Source: Arenicola marina
Taxonomy: Eukaryota > Annelida > Polychaeta > Arenicolidae
Assembly: GCA_964019135.1 (NCBI GenBank)
Contig: OZ025249.1
Coordinates: 35,601,759 to 35,665,758, forward strand
Reading direction: 5' to 3'
Length of the DNA stretch: 64,000 nucleotides
Every line of letters starts with the position of its first letter. Positions within the stretch are counted from its first letter, which is position 1. Positions 25,101-37,889 of this stretch are shown in pieces. Position numbers and translations under genes: made by a program. A model generated the notes under the pieces. It was not told where the DNA came from and searched no databases. It saw nothing but the letters and a program-made list of their open reading frames with translations.

Positions 25101-28100
25101 CATGTTTGCATTCCTGAATATATATGAGGGTTGTCCGTTACTTGATTATTTTCTCCGCGTATCATATACCGGTATGTGACTTATGATACATACGTCTTTC
25201 GCAAGTGTCACTTGTTTTTTTAAATATTGTGCGCACAAAACCTCCATTGCTTCTGATGATATTCTTCTAGATGGTTTCAGTGACTAACATATCCATTGAT
25301 TCTGTAACCCTTTTAAGGATGAAGCAAGAACGAGTCATGATTCTCTCCCAGACAAAACATTGGTGCAGCTCTCTGATGAACCAAGGTGAAGTTACGGGCG
25401 ACATCTAATGTTCGATGTGGATGTCGCACCGAAATTCTTGTTTCATATATTAATAATTTCGACACAACCATCAATCATTGCCAAAGCTACTAAGTAACAA
25501 CTTGAAGTCAAGAAAAAAACAATGAATTAAAATGCCTGTGTATGTAAATAATTGCAGGATGAAGGTCTACTGAGGAAACAGGACTCAACGGCATGTATAT
25601 TTGAATTTATTGTACTTTTTGCAGCATTGTTGTTTTCTACAACTCTCTTGGTCATTCGCGGAAAACGGTTGTGAGGGTCCATGTGACTTCTCCTGATGTC
25701 GAAGTCAGAGATCCAGAGGGACATGTGATACCGTCACAAACTGACCCATTCTGGATGGGGGAGTCTTCCATATCGCCTACAACGTTCAAGGTGAGGAATA
25801 TAGTGGATTTGTTTCAACTAGACACACAATGCTTAAACTTTACGATCAATTTATATGACGTATGCTTTTGTATTTTCCTTTCGTTAGAGATGCCATTAAC
25901 ACAAAATTTCTACCGGTTACTATGAAGCCCGAATAGAACGTCAAATCGTTAATCATAACGTTGTGTGTTCGATCCGTGAGCAATTTATGTTTCCGGTTTA
26001 CGGATGCTAAGAACTATGTACTGTTGAAAGGTCGTCGGTTTTTGAAGTAATTGTTAGATCTTCACTTCGTGGGAACATTAGTTCATGCGTCTCCCCGGGT
26101 CCCATGTTTACTACAAATTGTTGTAACATCTTGAATAGTAATAACCGGCTTGTTTCGTTTAAAAAAGATAACCTAAAAGGACTATTTCTTGTATTTTAGG
26201 TAGCTTTCCTTGCTACTATCCCTGCGATGGGACTCAGTGCCTTTAAGATACGCAAGGTTCAATCAAATGAAAACCGTCTCCATTATCTGGCCAAGGTGGA
26301 ATTATACAATGCTCCAAGCTCGCTGTAAGTATCATGTTTTATATTCGTTATCTATACCTAATTTTTTATAGCATACTTTACGACTAATGTGGTGCCATGA
26401 CTGATGTGAAATTCGATATACGTTCCAGCGTATGCGCATTTACAGCTTGCAACGATTTTTATTTTTATTCAGTGGAATGACCAGGACATCATGAAGAACT
26501 ACTCTTTCGTGCCTAATGCCTGCTTTTTATTCCACAGGCTGTCCTGTGATCCTACTTTTCCTACTTTTTCCTACTTTTTTTGTCTCCATCCTATTTTTCC
26601 TACTTTTTCTTCAAAATACATACATTTTCCTACTTTTTCCTACTTTTTGGTATTTGCTTCACCAGGCGCAATTTCAAAATGTCGTGAATTGCTGTAAAAG
26701 TGTGCATAATCGCTTATATTATTGCAAAAGTCAGAGGTATTTTGTTTTTGCGTCCTGATATATCTTTAAATCAACACTAGTGTCTGTCAAGTTCTAATAA
26801 TGAAAATACAGGTACAGCTGAGCAGCGTATAAGAAATGTTCTAAAAAAGCATTTTCTCAGTAAAATAACTTTTTGTCATTTGTTTATCCGGAATAATGTT
26901 GCTACACTTGCTATTTGAGTCATACTTTTTGCTTCTATTTTCCTACTTTTGTCGTACTTTTTCTGTATTTCCATTCCTACTTTTGTCCTACTTTTTCATG
27001 AGGGTGTTCTGGGCAGCCTGATTCCATTTAAATTGTATTTTACTTCATGCAGGAGCGTCCGAAGTGTACAGTTTTCCATCGAGAAAGGATTCGAAAGTAC
27101 CTTTACAATTGACAACGCCGACGTGGCTGCGCAGTTTTCCACAAGTACTGGTACACTGCAGGTAGCTACATATGCAGTAATGTTACTAACGTGTTTGTTA
27201 TATACGGGATACCTGGTGATATCAAATTACTTTCCGCTTTACTATGGCTCAAGTAAGTATATACTTTTACCTCTGAAACTACCGTCTTTTCTCTTCAGAA
27301 ACTCACGCTGAAGGAAACTAAAGAAACCATAAAGACTGAAGTGAAGTTTATGACGTATGGCGTTGGAAACAGGAAGGAACACAGTGGAGCTTATCTCTTT
27401 TTGCCCGATGGGCCTGCTAGGGTATGTCAAATGAAATGTTCTCAATACATTGCACATACTGTTAAAGTTTACCTAAGCGGTATGTCTTGACGCGTTAAGT
27501 GTGCAATTTCACTTCGTTGTTGTCCAACCGGCTACAGTAAAAAAATATGTTGGTAAAGATGCAATATGGGCCTTAAATTCAATTTTGACATGATAACTAC
27601 TGGGGAATTGGCAGCCGTGGGCTGAAATTATCAACAACGTTTAGATTCAGAAATAGTATAATTGATTACTAAACTAAGATACTTGTTCAGTACTTTTATG
27701 TAAAATATTTACCTCGTCTTTTTACACAGCCTCTGGAGTATAACAGTCCTGTAATAAGAGTGATACGAGGACCTATTGTGTCTGAGGTGCACTCTTTCAT
27801 ACCATTCGTTGAACACGTTGTGAGGCTTGAGAATTCTCCAGGTGAGATCGATTGACAATACTTTACTTTACTACAACTGTTCGCATAAAGACACCCGTAA
27901 GGAGAAAAAAGTGTGTGATATTAAGCGCACAAATAATTATTTTGATAATTATATCGGGAGACATGTCTAGCTCTGTAAGATCGGTAACTAATGGATTCAT
28001 GAGTTCTCTTGGTTACGAAAGAAATCATTTCAAACCTGATTAAATTGTTGTATGTGTGATGTTATAGGTGTGGATTGCCTTTCATTGGATATGCTGAATA

Positions 28101-30073
28101 TTGTGGACATACATACGCAAAACAACAAGGAATTATGCATGAGGATTGAAACCGGTGTGCTCAACAAAAACAAAGAACTGTTCACAGATCTAAACGGATT
28201 TCAGGTATAGTACGCATAGATTGGGATCAAAATGTGTCCCTGAGTAAATGATGTCAGTACATGCTGAAATATTTGTTGACGTATCACTGATCGGTGTATA
28301 TACAACAGGCCTGTGATGCCTACTTCCTACTTTTTTCAAGTTATCAAGATTTAACCAGGGAAAATCGAAGGACCCGTAATGAATCAAAAAGATGCTATCG
28401 GTATCCTGATTGATCGCCATTGATGTTGCTACTAACTGCTGAAGAAAACTAACGGGGATATGACGCTAGGCTATTTCTTTTTCTAATATATTACTTTCTA
28501 AGATCCTCCACCATGTGGGTGTGCAAATGGTATTTTACAAAGCGACATTTGAAGCTGTCGATGTTACCTGTTGTACGTATTATTTAGTATTATGTGCTGG
28601 CGTGCCAAAAAAATGTCTTTCACTTCGAATTATCGTAAACGTTTATTTCAGATTCAACGAAGAAAATCATACGACAAACTTCCACTTCAAGCTAATTTCT
28701 ATCCGATGCCAATGCTAGCCTACATAGAAGATGCCATCTACCGCTTTAGTGTGTTGAGTGGCCAAGCACTTGGAGTCGCAAGTTTGGAGCAGGGTAAATT
28801 TATCGTCCGTTTATCTCTTGATATAAAGCGTTTAGCCGTGTTGATGTAGCAGATAATTACCCCATATATGGAAGCAATTGAATTTTAGATTATATAAGAT
28901 GACAGCATAAACTTTCAAGTTGTTTGCATATTTATTTTAAATATGTCACTTATTGTTGATATGATAATTGTACGTTGTGAATTGTTTACCCGCAGGTTGG
29001 TTGGAGGTCATGCAAGATCGTCGTCTGAACCAAGATGATAACCGCGGCCTTGGACAAGGCGTCCTCGACAATAAACGAACGCCCAACAGGTTCCGTTTCC
29101 TTCTGGAGAGAAGACTCCCGGGCACAAAGGTTAATTTTGTAACCTATTTTATTCTCAAGGTCATGATAGGTTTATATGTATTACATTTTGCAAGTTGATT
29201 AATTTGGCCAGAAAAGTAAAATGTGTATTTTGTATCTTTTCCAGTTACCAAGCAGCCAGCCCAGTGGGTTCCCTTCTTTAGTTGGGCATTTGACGTCCCA
29301 GGAGCTTATTCACCCGGTGACAGTGCTTCCGCGGACAAATGGGGCCACTCCTGCTGATATTGTGCCTTTCTTCGAGTCACTTGCTAACGAGTTGTCGTGT
29401 GATCTGCACGTGGTCAACCTTAGGTCGATGCAACACGGAGAAGAGATTCCAGACCTGGAGTTCATACCCAAGAATGAAGTGGCTTTAATCTTGAATAGGC
29501 TGGGGATTGATTGCAATTTCGCCACAAAAGGCGTCTCTTGTCCCCTTGATAACGGTCAGGTAAGCATCAACAAATTATCTTCTCTCCTTGCAATTATTAT
29601 AGTGTTGATTTTTGGATCAGTTTAACATCTATTTAATCCATCCGATTCCGAGACGCGTACCGGTTCTTGTGTGGGTGCATGTGTGGTATATTAGCTCTGT
29701 TGCAGCACACATTGGCGATTTAGACCATTATGATGACCGCCCATCACGAAATACGCGTTTCCCCGGTTAAAATAAGGGTGCAGGTTATCACATGGGCCGC
29801 ATAATCGGCTGTTTAATCTGTGTCAAAGCTACTTCAGTCAAGATTATTTGGCTGAGAATCGACGAAAACAATCGGTCGCAATTAATATCGTTTGTAATTG
29901 TTTCCATTTTTCTCCCTCAGGTTACTCTTGATGGATTATTCAGCGGCTTGAAAGTATCCAGCGCCAAGTCAAGCAGTCTGTCACTCATCCACGACGAAGA
30001 AGCAATTGTAACGAGCAGTGCCCGCACAGTTCCACCTATGGAGATTGAGGCATTCAAGATATTCTTGAAATAG
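19180..30073 (+). CDS. MAN2A: Golgi alpha-mannosidase II (GH38), complete, 23 coding exons
   Basis: Exons: 19180-19296, 19701-19841, 20085-20246, 20669-20813, 20990-21161, 21750-21877, 22449-22622, 22846-23032, 23301-23478, 23849-24051, 24276-24458, 24798-24912, 25318-25385, 25625-25790, 26200-26324, 27053-27161, 27299-27421, 27730-27841, 28068-28204, 28652-28793, 28996-29129, 29245-29559, 29921-30073. They sum to 3489 nt (1162 aa). The enzyme trims two mannoses from GlcNAcMan5GlcNAc2 in the medial Golgi, committing N-glycans to the complex type. A type II anchor lies at about 5-25, a coiled-coil stem at 40-86, and the catalytic domain starts near 140. Zinc and catalytic residues are intact: H185/D187 in HSHTDPGW, nucleophile D299 in [10 protein letters not shown] (112 residues after D187, as in the fly enzyme), and H579 in [11 protein letters not shown]-terminal beta domains are complete. 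It is much closer to MAN2A1/2 than to the lysosomal enzyme. No defect was seen. Confidence 0.97.
21454..21640 (+). mobile_element. tRNA-derived SINE in MAN2A intron 5
   Basis: The sequence begins GGCCCGATAGCTCAGTGG, a good RNA polymerase III A box in tRNA context, followed by a degenerate B box near 21530-21545 (GGTGATTCGCGCCCC). The non-tRNA tail continues toward 21640. It lies between exons 20990-21161 and 21750-21877. The weak B box and lack of a tRNA cloverleaf argue against a functional tRNA gene. Confidence 0.6.
22159..22330. mobile_element. 172-bp TTAA MITE (CATACAGCAAT family) in MAN2A intron 6
   Basis: TTAA flanks both ends (22155-22158, 22331-22334). The termini are AGCTGCTTATACAGCAATTT and the inverse GCTGTATGAGTAACT. 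Other members are at 61541-61864 and about 60600-61030. It is non-coding. Confidence 0.7.
26548..27000 (+). repeat. TTCCTACTTT-type pyrimidine repeat in MAN2A intron 15
   Basis: Interspersed TTTTCCTACTTTT units occur at 26548-26650 and again at 26937-26998, ending about 55 bp before the exon at 27053. A related piece is at 28315-28335. The tract is pyrimidine-only over long stretches on the coding strand. Confidence 0.6.
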
Positions 30074-30985
30074 AACGTTTTTCAACAGTTGTCAGTTTGC
30101 GCTATCAGGTCACAAGAATGCACCTTGAGTGCATGTTCGTCACTCATTCCACGTTTTGCTCAAAGATACCTAACAGGATTACCCGATACAAATCATGAGA
30201 CGCAGACTGAAGAATAATAACAGAGAGAAAATGGCCTTCACCTATGCAATGGTTGCATGAATGACTCACTGATCTATCGATTGTAGCCTGTCTGTGATAA
30301 TGAAATCAAACGCTAGCTCTGAGTGGAAATAGGAGATGCGTTTTGGGGGTTAGCGGACCATATCTTTATTGTGCAACTGGATTAGCGGTGCATATTTAAC
30401 TGTATAGTCAGAGAAAGGCAAGTGTTGCTTTTGTAGTGACTTGTAATTTCAGCTCGCCTGTTACGAGCGGCTGGTACATAGCCTGCTTGAAGTTACGTTT
30501 ACCAGCCTTTGTTGTTGATAATTATGTTGTTGTTGGGCCCACTTTCTATGGTATGTTATGCACGCGTGATATTTAGTATTCTGTTTAGTATTTATAAATT
30601 ATGTCATATATTTGAATGTCTCGTTAAGATGATATTATATGTTATGTGTGCTTTAAAAGCGGGTCCGAAAAATGTCAAAACTTATTGTGTAATACTGGAT
30701 AATGTCAATAATTAAAAGGCATCCAAATCAAATTACCCGTCCAAGATGCTCGTGTTTGTGAAGCATACATCAAAATGTCAAGCGGGATCGATTTTCAAAT
30801 GGTTAAATCTGGCAGACCTTACCACATTCAGGGCCCCATAGTGTTTGTTGCGTTTGCGTGCACCAATAATGATGTAGCACTGCATCGCATGCCTTTTTAT
30901 TCACCACTTGATCTTTGGCGTTTGGATATTTAAAATATGTTCAGCAATTCATGACATTCGGTCTATCATTACGAACCCAGCTACA

Positions 30986-30991
30986 AATAAA
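30986..30991 (+). terminator. Candidate MAN2A poly(A) signal
   Basis: AATAAA lies 913 bp after the MAN2A stop codon and is followed within 30 bp by a GT-containing stretch (AGGTTGTGC). It is the first canonical hexamer noted downstream. Unverified by transcript data. Confidence 0.4.
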
Positions 30992-32418
30992 GACGTTTTA
31001 AAGGTTGTGCAAAACTAACATTGTCGACCAAATACTTTTATTATGTATGCATATTGATGGTTTGTTATTTGGTTAGTGCATCAGTGTTAACTGACAAATG
31101 TGCATTATAAGAGACTAATATTGTTTCATAATCGTGGTTCATCTATATTGGTTTTAGTTTTCCTATCAATACGACATCGTGTCCTTTGGTAAACTTTTGG
31201 GTTGAGGACATTTGTGTTCATATCACTTTCATCATATGTTTTAGTTAGTTTTTATTCACCAGCCAAATATGTGTCCATTTAGAGGGGTGCTTTCATAGTA
31301 CCATTTGAGAAAAAAGTCTCGACCGTGTTCTCGAGTATGATGGCGTTGTTCTAAAGTAGTCGGAAACTTTGAGAAGACAAATAGATATGAAGCTCACGAC
31401 CGGGACGGACGGCCGAATCGATCTCTTGACGGTGGTGGACTTTACTGTGTATATAGTCAAAATAAATTTTCGGAAAGCGAGGTATTGTGAGATAATACTC
31501 CTTAGCGAAGGGGACAGTTTACCACTTGTGTATTTCATGTAAAACGCTCGATGTTGTTCGCAGTCTCCCCAGAACAGGAAACTGGATACTTGGCATTATT
31601 GATCTGGTCCTGGTTTTCTTTGTTCTCCTGAAATACGGCCTAAAACGACGTATACACGTATAGTCTGCTAGCATATAGCGCAATGCTTGATGGTATGGGT
31701 TGATGGGCTTTTGAGTGAATCTTTATTTATGAGTGTGTCAGATTTTGGGAGAAGTTTTTGGTTTTCGCAGTTGATATTGCTTTTCTTTAGCAAAGTGAAA
31801 ATATGGTCTTGTTGCCTACCATCCTTAAGCACAGGAATTGGTAAGACTGCTTTGTACATTATGTCAAAATGATGCAAAAGTTACATACGCCCTGATCAAA
31901 TTATCTGGACTCGTCAATAAAAGATTGTATGGAAGTGAATTATTGAATTCATATTTAATAATATGTAATAGACAAAGTATCATACCGGCCAGTGTCATTT
32001 TGCATGGTGATCGATAAAATCTGTGGGTTACTGAGAAATACCGCTCATTGCATGTACTCCCACGAACTTAATTGAAGTTTGGCATTCTATGATGTATTAG
32101 TCCGCAATAGATTAGAAGAGTTCTATGCCCCTGTAGCGTTAAATTAGACTTTCTACTGAGATACCGATTATTCCCTCCATTGACACACCTCAACTCACCT
32201 CAATCCGCAAATATTGACCAATCGGATGTGTGGACATTTTATATCATTCTAAGAGACTAAATGCACCGGAAATGACCAGAGATTAAAAATTGGCATCCCA
32301 TTTTAACGCTTGTACTAAAAGAAATATGTTTCCACTCACTTGTAAATCACGCGGGTATTTCATTTCACTATTATTTCGGCCAATGTATCTGGCAGTCTTA
32401 TACATACATGTACTACAT

Positions 32419-32444
32419 TATATATATATATATATATATATATA
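32419..32444. repeat. (TA)13 microsatellite
   Basis: Uninterrupted TA dinucleotides over 26 bp lie between the MAN2A and HYPK 3' ends. Confidence 0.95.
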
Positions 32445-32583
32445 GTCAACGCTTGAAGTACATTAAAGTTGCACGCTCTGCTCTGTCCGTGAGGCAGAAA
32501 GAACAGAGTTCAGAACAGGTAATAGAATCGTTAACAGAGTAAAAAATAGTTTTGGAGTCTTGGAATATTTTGTGTTATGCAGA

Positions 32584-32589
32584 TTTATT
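32584..32589 (-). terminator. Candidate HYPK poly(A) signal
   Basis: TTTATT on the plus strand reads AATAAA on the HYPK strand, 97 bp after the HYPK stop. Confidence 0.5.
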
Positions 32590-32685
32590 TATACAAATGT
32601 ATGACAATGCAGGACAGAACTATTCTCTTGTGCGAGAAGCAAATTCCTCGAGGCTGTGTTAAGCAAAGAATTATGATATCCAGCA

Positions 32686-35600
32686 TCAGTTTGTTAATTC
32701 TACTAATGCCTCCACAACATTGCCCTTGTGCTCTCGTAGCTTCCGCTCAGCAAGTGTGCGGGAAATCTCCATCTCGTTCACCTAAAGACCATAAAAATAT
32801 TGTATTATAGCATATATTAATCGTCAGCTTTCATCTCTTTCAAAGAGATACCCTAGCATTATATAATTGTACTGCTTCACCCCTTCAATATGACCTGGCA
32901 GATGCAACAATATTACTTAGTATTACTGGTATTTAATAAAATATGTTCTAAACAGGTTGAAAATTATATATGTCTAACTCTTGGTAAGGCTGAGAAGCCC
33001 GTCCCAATTCTTGTGGAACATAAAATTCAGATAAAACTCACAATTAAATCTACATCATCCCTGTTGATTTTTACACGTGACAGTTCCTTCTCCTTCATTT
33101 GTCTTTCTGCAACTTCTCTTCGTTGCCTGTCACTAACTGCTTTCATTGCCTGAAAACGTAAGCCAAGATACTTATGAATGGAAATATCTCTTGTAAATTT
33201 TCATAAATATATATGAATATGTGAAGCTCAAAGTTTAGCCAAAATAGAAGATATTTAACTCATTTGAATAATAATGCCACAAAAACAAATTACCACAGTA
33301 AGAAGTAAAAGGAAAAATAAAATGCTACAACAAAAGTTTAATTACTGGAACTTGATTATGGAATAAATGTTAATTACAGAAATGAGCAACAGTAAGTCAG
33401 TGAACAAAGACTGTATCAAAACATATTTCTCCTGCATCATTAGAGCATATGAAAAATGAGCGGGGGCCTTCAAAATTGAAATCCCAGTAAACTTATCATT
33501 AGCACTTAAACTAAGTACCATACTAATATGCAAAATCTAAGGACAAATTTGTGTAAGAGTTTTTAATGGCCTGCCAATGTATTTAGATATGGAAGTTATT
33601 TTCATTTTTTGTTGACTTTCGACGCATGGCAGAGCATTGAAAACGAAGCAAGTAATGGATAAAAATCACCTGGATTACAAAAAAACACATTACCAACTAA
33701 ATAAATCTTGTTTGGGTGAAAACAACAGACCAGCTCAAAATGAGCTCACCACCATGTATATAACCAGCTAGACTGCCAGATAACTCAAAACTCAACTCCA
33801 GTCTGCATACTATAATTGGATCAAACTACATATTTAGTGTGAAATAAACAAGAGCAGTGTTAGATACTTTATACATCTGGCATAGCAAATGAACAAATAT
33901 TATAATATAAACCTCTACCATACCATCAAACTTTTGAAAGCAAGCACTACTACTTTTTTAACTTTTAAAATGATAATGGATATGAGAGTAATACACTAAA
34001 TATTATTTATACTTGAAACTTGAAAAAAATAACTTTTAGATTCTCTTCATGAAGCTGTAATTTCATGTATTCTTATCACTAAACTTCATTCTCTAAAACT
34101 GTATCATAAATCGTTAGAGTGTAAAGTAACAAAGTTAACTTATAAACTGTCTACAATTTCTAAAATTAAGTTGTTTTGGCTAAAAGTATTTAAATGGAAT
34201 GTCACAGATATATAGGTTTAAAGGTTTAAGTTTGAAAATGATAAATCAGATACCTAAACATGTACCACCTAGCTATTTCAATGTATAGACAGGTCAGCCA
34301 AGTCAGACAACTAAGCAGGCACCACCCCACTCTCCCCATCCCCCAGATATTAATTACAGACCTATAACAACACTATCATCAACTGGCTTAACAAGATCCC
34401 CTCCACCTGCAGTCTAGAACTGGGACCTTTGTCTAGACTTGATGTGAAGCTGCAAAGCTGATAACAACTTTTACAACAGAAACCTGGTAATACATCTCTG
34501 CCTATTACCCAAAGATCTTGGCCAACAAAAGCGTTGAAGCCATCTGCGCAATTACATCATGCTAATTCAGACCTCGCCGGGTCTGTGGTCCACCCACTCC
34601 CCCCGCCCCCCACCCTCTACTCGCCCGCCCTCCCATGCACTCTCCCAAAATCATATTTCATAGAATTCGTAACAACATCGCTCGATGCCACTTACAAGAG
34701 AAATTACCATGGCGAAAGCAGGGTTCAATTACTCAATGTTAGAAGAAACATTAAATGAAATGACACCTGTTTGAAAAACACAAGTAATTAGCAACATCAA
34801 AAACTAGAGATTGCAATGTTTCTTGAAAGAACTTTTGATGTGAAACTTGACATATTGCTCAGTCAGTGGAGACGGCAATTTAGTGTAGACAGCAATTAGC
34901 CGATGTGCCGTTATTCTTGCTGCAATTGCTGCGTCGTGTCACATTTATACCCTCTACCCCTAACCAGCCCGCACTTAATTCAACCCCTCACCCTCGGCCG
35001 CCATCCCGGGCTTCACCACCTGTCAGCAATGCAGGTAATCCCCCCTCCCTTTTTCCTCCCCACCCACCCAGGTGTCTGGTGCAAACGGGATTTCCGCAAT
35101 GGCGCTACCGAGATAAGTCATTTTAATAACAGCCCTCAACAGAAGTGGACATAACTCGGTCAGATGGATACTAATAATGTTGGATTTTCGTTTACAGCTA
35201 GCAAACAAGTATTCCGCATTGGTAGGGAAAAGTCGCATGCTCCAACATTTCTTCGCGAAAAATATTACCGAAACAACCTAGTGTTGACATACTTTATTGA
35301 TGTCAGATGATAGAACAAGGTATATAGAATATGTAAACACTATGATTGTTCGAGCACACATTATAATAAAAGCTACAGTCGATTCCCTACTAACGTCGAA
35401 GGATTTTAACATTGTTACCGTTGTGCCCCTAGGCCTAGCCTAGGCTAGAGAAGTGGGCTTGCCTGGGGGCACTTGCGCTAATGACATGTGCATCACTGCC
35501 ATCACGGCATCAGCATCTGGACCAAAGGATCTGTGTTTTAAGACACTCAGACAATGCCGCGATGCTGATAACCAGTTCAATTAGCATCGGCATGAAATTA

Positions 35601-35873
35601 GTAGGGCCGAATTAGCAAATAGGTCCGGTAAATTATTAAAAAAAGCATGTACGCAGGTATGAGCGATAATAAGGTAAAATATAGTGAGTAAGCAATGATA
35701 AAGGCTCTTACATCGTCAATATTCTGTGAGGAGATTTCGGCTTCTTCAACAAAGTCAGTAACTTTTTCCAGGTCAGCTGCTCCTACAGAATCATGTTTGG
35801 CGGCTTTTTTAGCCTTCGAATCAGCCGGCTCATCGTCTTCCATATCGATGTGTTCTCCTTCTTCCGCCGCCAT
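32686..35873 (-). CDS. HYPK: HYPK, huntingtin-interacting protein K / NatA regulator, complete, 3 exons
   Basis: Exons 35873-35712, 33149-33042 and 32781-32686 join in phase 0 and give 121 aa, the usual family length. HYPK is a small ribosome-associated chaperone that binds the NatA N-terminal acetyltransferase (NAA10/NAA15) and limits aggregation. The N-terminus is acidic (residues 1-18). The conserved block KHDSVGAADLEKVTDFVEE at 26-44 matches the NAA15-binding region. A helical charged stretch (REVAERQMKEKEL) follows, then a C-terminal UBA-like domain (about 85-121) ending in REHKGNVVEALVELTN. The ATG at 35873 is the first Met before that block. The 2.6-kb first intron holds a fold-back repeat arm at 35225-35487. 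Confidence 0.95.
33150..35224. other. HYPK intron 1, AT-rich with a C-rich stretch
   Basis: No exon is seen. About 34590-34640 and 34950-35070 are unusually pyrimidine/C-rich. Open frames there (34534-34758, 34903-35154) consist of low-complexity Pro/Ser/Leu and are not genes. Confidence 0.5.
35225..35487. repeat. Arm of the fold-back family inside HYPK intron 1
   Basis: It carries the same blocks as 11145-11400 and 13085-13315 in the same order: CCAACATTTCTTCGCGAAAA, then GATAGAACAAGGTATATAGA, then ACAGTCGATTCCCTACTAAC, then GGGCTTGCCTGGGGGCACTT. It is close to the 13-kb copy, indicating relatively recent dispersal. Confidence 0.7.
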
Positions 35874-35973
35874 GTTGCATCGAAAAACGTTGACTTCCGT
35901 TTTGCAGCTCGAGGCGCGAGCGAAAAATTCTTGCTCATGCCGCGTGTTTTCCAAAAGGTGGTGGGGGTCTTAA

Positions 35974-36591
35974 CGGTTCCCACGATGAAACTTTTCCACG
36001 AAACTCGAGGCAGGCGACGAATTTCGCCGAAAATCTCGCCGTGTGAACGGCGCTCAAGACACAATTTAAGACGTTTTAACGACCCAGGAGATGTCGCCCA
36101 GAAAAAGGACATGTGTAGTATTTCTGGTCCCAGGCCCGAATGGACGCCGAAAGTTCTACCCGCCTGGCTAGAACTTTCTACCCAGGCGGGTTTCGAACCG
36201 GCGACCTTCCGCATCCCGAGCGAACACCTTACACGTTAGGCCAAAGGGAAATTCCCATTTGGCCCGAGGCGCTTGGTGTCTTTCATCCACCGGGCCTGGG
36301 CCGAGATATCACACATGCTCTATATCCAGGCGACAAGATCAGAGAGCCGCAGCCGGGTCTGGTCCCGGGTCTGGTTGGTGTCAAGGGACTGCGTGATTCC
36401 CTTAGCATGTGCCCGTTGATAATACTGCAGAAGGTAGGCCTACCCAAAGAACCGATGGCCAATTTGAAGGTCAAGCTAAAATCTCCTGGACAAATCTCTT
36501 CGTGTGAACGGAGAATTTCAGCAGACACATTTTCACCAGGTATCTTCAGGGTGGCGAGTTTCATGGAAAAGTTTCATCGAGGGAACCGGGC
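35974..36591. mobile_element. 618-bp TTAA-flanked TIR element carrying a SINE
   Basis: TTAA sits at 35970-35973 and 36592-36595. The left terminus CGGTTCCCACGATGAAACTT is mirrored at the right by the inverse of GGTTCCCTCGATGAAACTT, and similarity continues through CCACGAAACTCG. Inner inverted blocks include CGTGTGAACGG near 36040 and 36500. A tRNA-like SINE lies inside. The two open frames of about 150 aa here are not genes. Confidence 0.7.
36180..36262 (-). mobile_element. tRNA-derived SINE head (minus strand)
   Basis: Read on the minus strand, TTGGCCTAACGTGTAAGG resembles an A box and GGTTCGAAACCC is a perfect B box, about 40 bp apart. The surrounding sequence lacks a full acceptor stem pairing. 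It is an insertion nested in the 35974-36591 element. Confidence 0.65.
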
Positions 36592-36595
36592 TTAA

Positions 36596-37885
36596 CAGTC
36601 ACGCAGTGGCAATTGCTGCTTCTTTCTGACAGCTGTTCAAGGATCGTGCATGTTCCCTCTGTCTTCGGGTCAGCATTGACAAAGAGCTCGGCTATTGGGC
36701 CCCCGCCCCAACCCCCGCTAGGTCAGAATCGACAACAAGATGCATATATATATGCAGAGTAATTGGGAGAGATGGGATCGTTCGGAGTACGTACATCTGA
36801 AAAATGTTCTTTTTTTCTTGTTCTTGTAGCGGTCTTTTATTGCGAACGCATCTAACACACACGGAATAATTTCGAATGGGGGTCTCTCCTGCGGCTCATA
36901 CTTAATGTGAACGAATATGGAAGCTCCCCCCCCCCCCCCCCGACGCGCACGCACACACGTTTTTTTTATACTACAGTGTTTCATGAGCGTGGAACAGAAA
37001 GCACATGCCCCACTTGACTCCAAGCCCCGATTCCAGGAACATGCATTTTCTGCCTTCAAAAGGCATTATAGTTATGTTATTATAGACACCGGGATGGCCA
37101 TTTAATATATAGTTCTTAACAAACCCATTCCCTGTTCAGTTATTGATCATCTTGAAGGGCGATAATTAAGTATATTCAACATCTAAAACGTCAGTAATTC
37201 ATGCGTTTTACGAAAAAAAGAAATTAATTATTGAGACAGAAGTGCTGCATATACGGCGCTCATAAACATTTTTCTTTGTGCGCATGAAAAAAGCTCTATT
37301 ATTTTGGATTCAATGATTTCTACTTTTAAAAACTTAATTAAGATAATGTCATGACCGAAGAAGCCACGTATAGCTGGTATCACTCACGGCAGACTTGGTT
37401 GAGTAGACGCGAATCCAGGTTGGGGGGAGGGGGGGGGGGGGAGCTAGGGAATTTGCCTCACTCCTCTTTTTTGAGCGAGCATTCGAATTTCCAACGGTAG
37501 CTGTACTGATGTGGACCCCCATTTTTACTCTGGACCCCCCATATTATTCTGTAGACCCCTGCTTTGGCTAACCACAATCTAACCATGATTCAACCGTTAT
37601 ACCAATAACGTTATATCAATTTTCACCCTTCAACGTTAAATGTAAACCATTATCTAACCATGGTTAAATCGCTAGAATTATTTAAAAAATTAAACCTCTT
37701 GTAATGCTCATGAGTACTTATTATTATTATGTTTACCAAGAAAATAGCAAATTTACACTGATGTTTACAACGCCGGACACTACTTTCACGGCCAAATTTG
37801 AAAACGTCTGCAGTGAATTATGAAGGCAGTGCCAGTGGTGCTTAAAGACACAAATGATATCATATATTTACAAAGGTTACTAACG
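36596..37885. other. Spacer with G/C homopolymers
   Basis: No gene is recognised. Homopolymer runs occur at 36926-36941 (C) and 37421-37441 (mostly G). A GTGGACCCCC-like motif repeats loosely at 37510-37560. Confidence 0.5.
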
Positions 37886-37889
37886 TTAA

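Larger units (their letters stand above)
30074..32580. other. MAN2A 3' UTR and convergent spacer to HYPK
   Basis: No coding region is recognised. The MAN2A 3' UTR starts at 30074, and the first good AATAAA in the right sense is at 30986-30991. A (TA)n microsatellite lies at 32419-32444. The open frames at 30509-30715 and 31293-31877 have no family resemblance. Confidence 0.5.

Noticed and set aside
35783..36595. Overlapping 143-151 codon open frames on both strands
   Set aside because: They lie across a TIR transposon with a SINE and the HYPK first exon; no homology.
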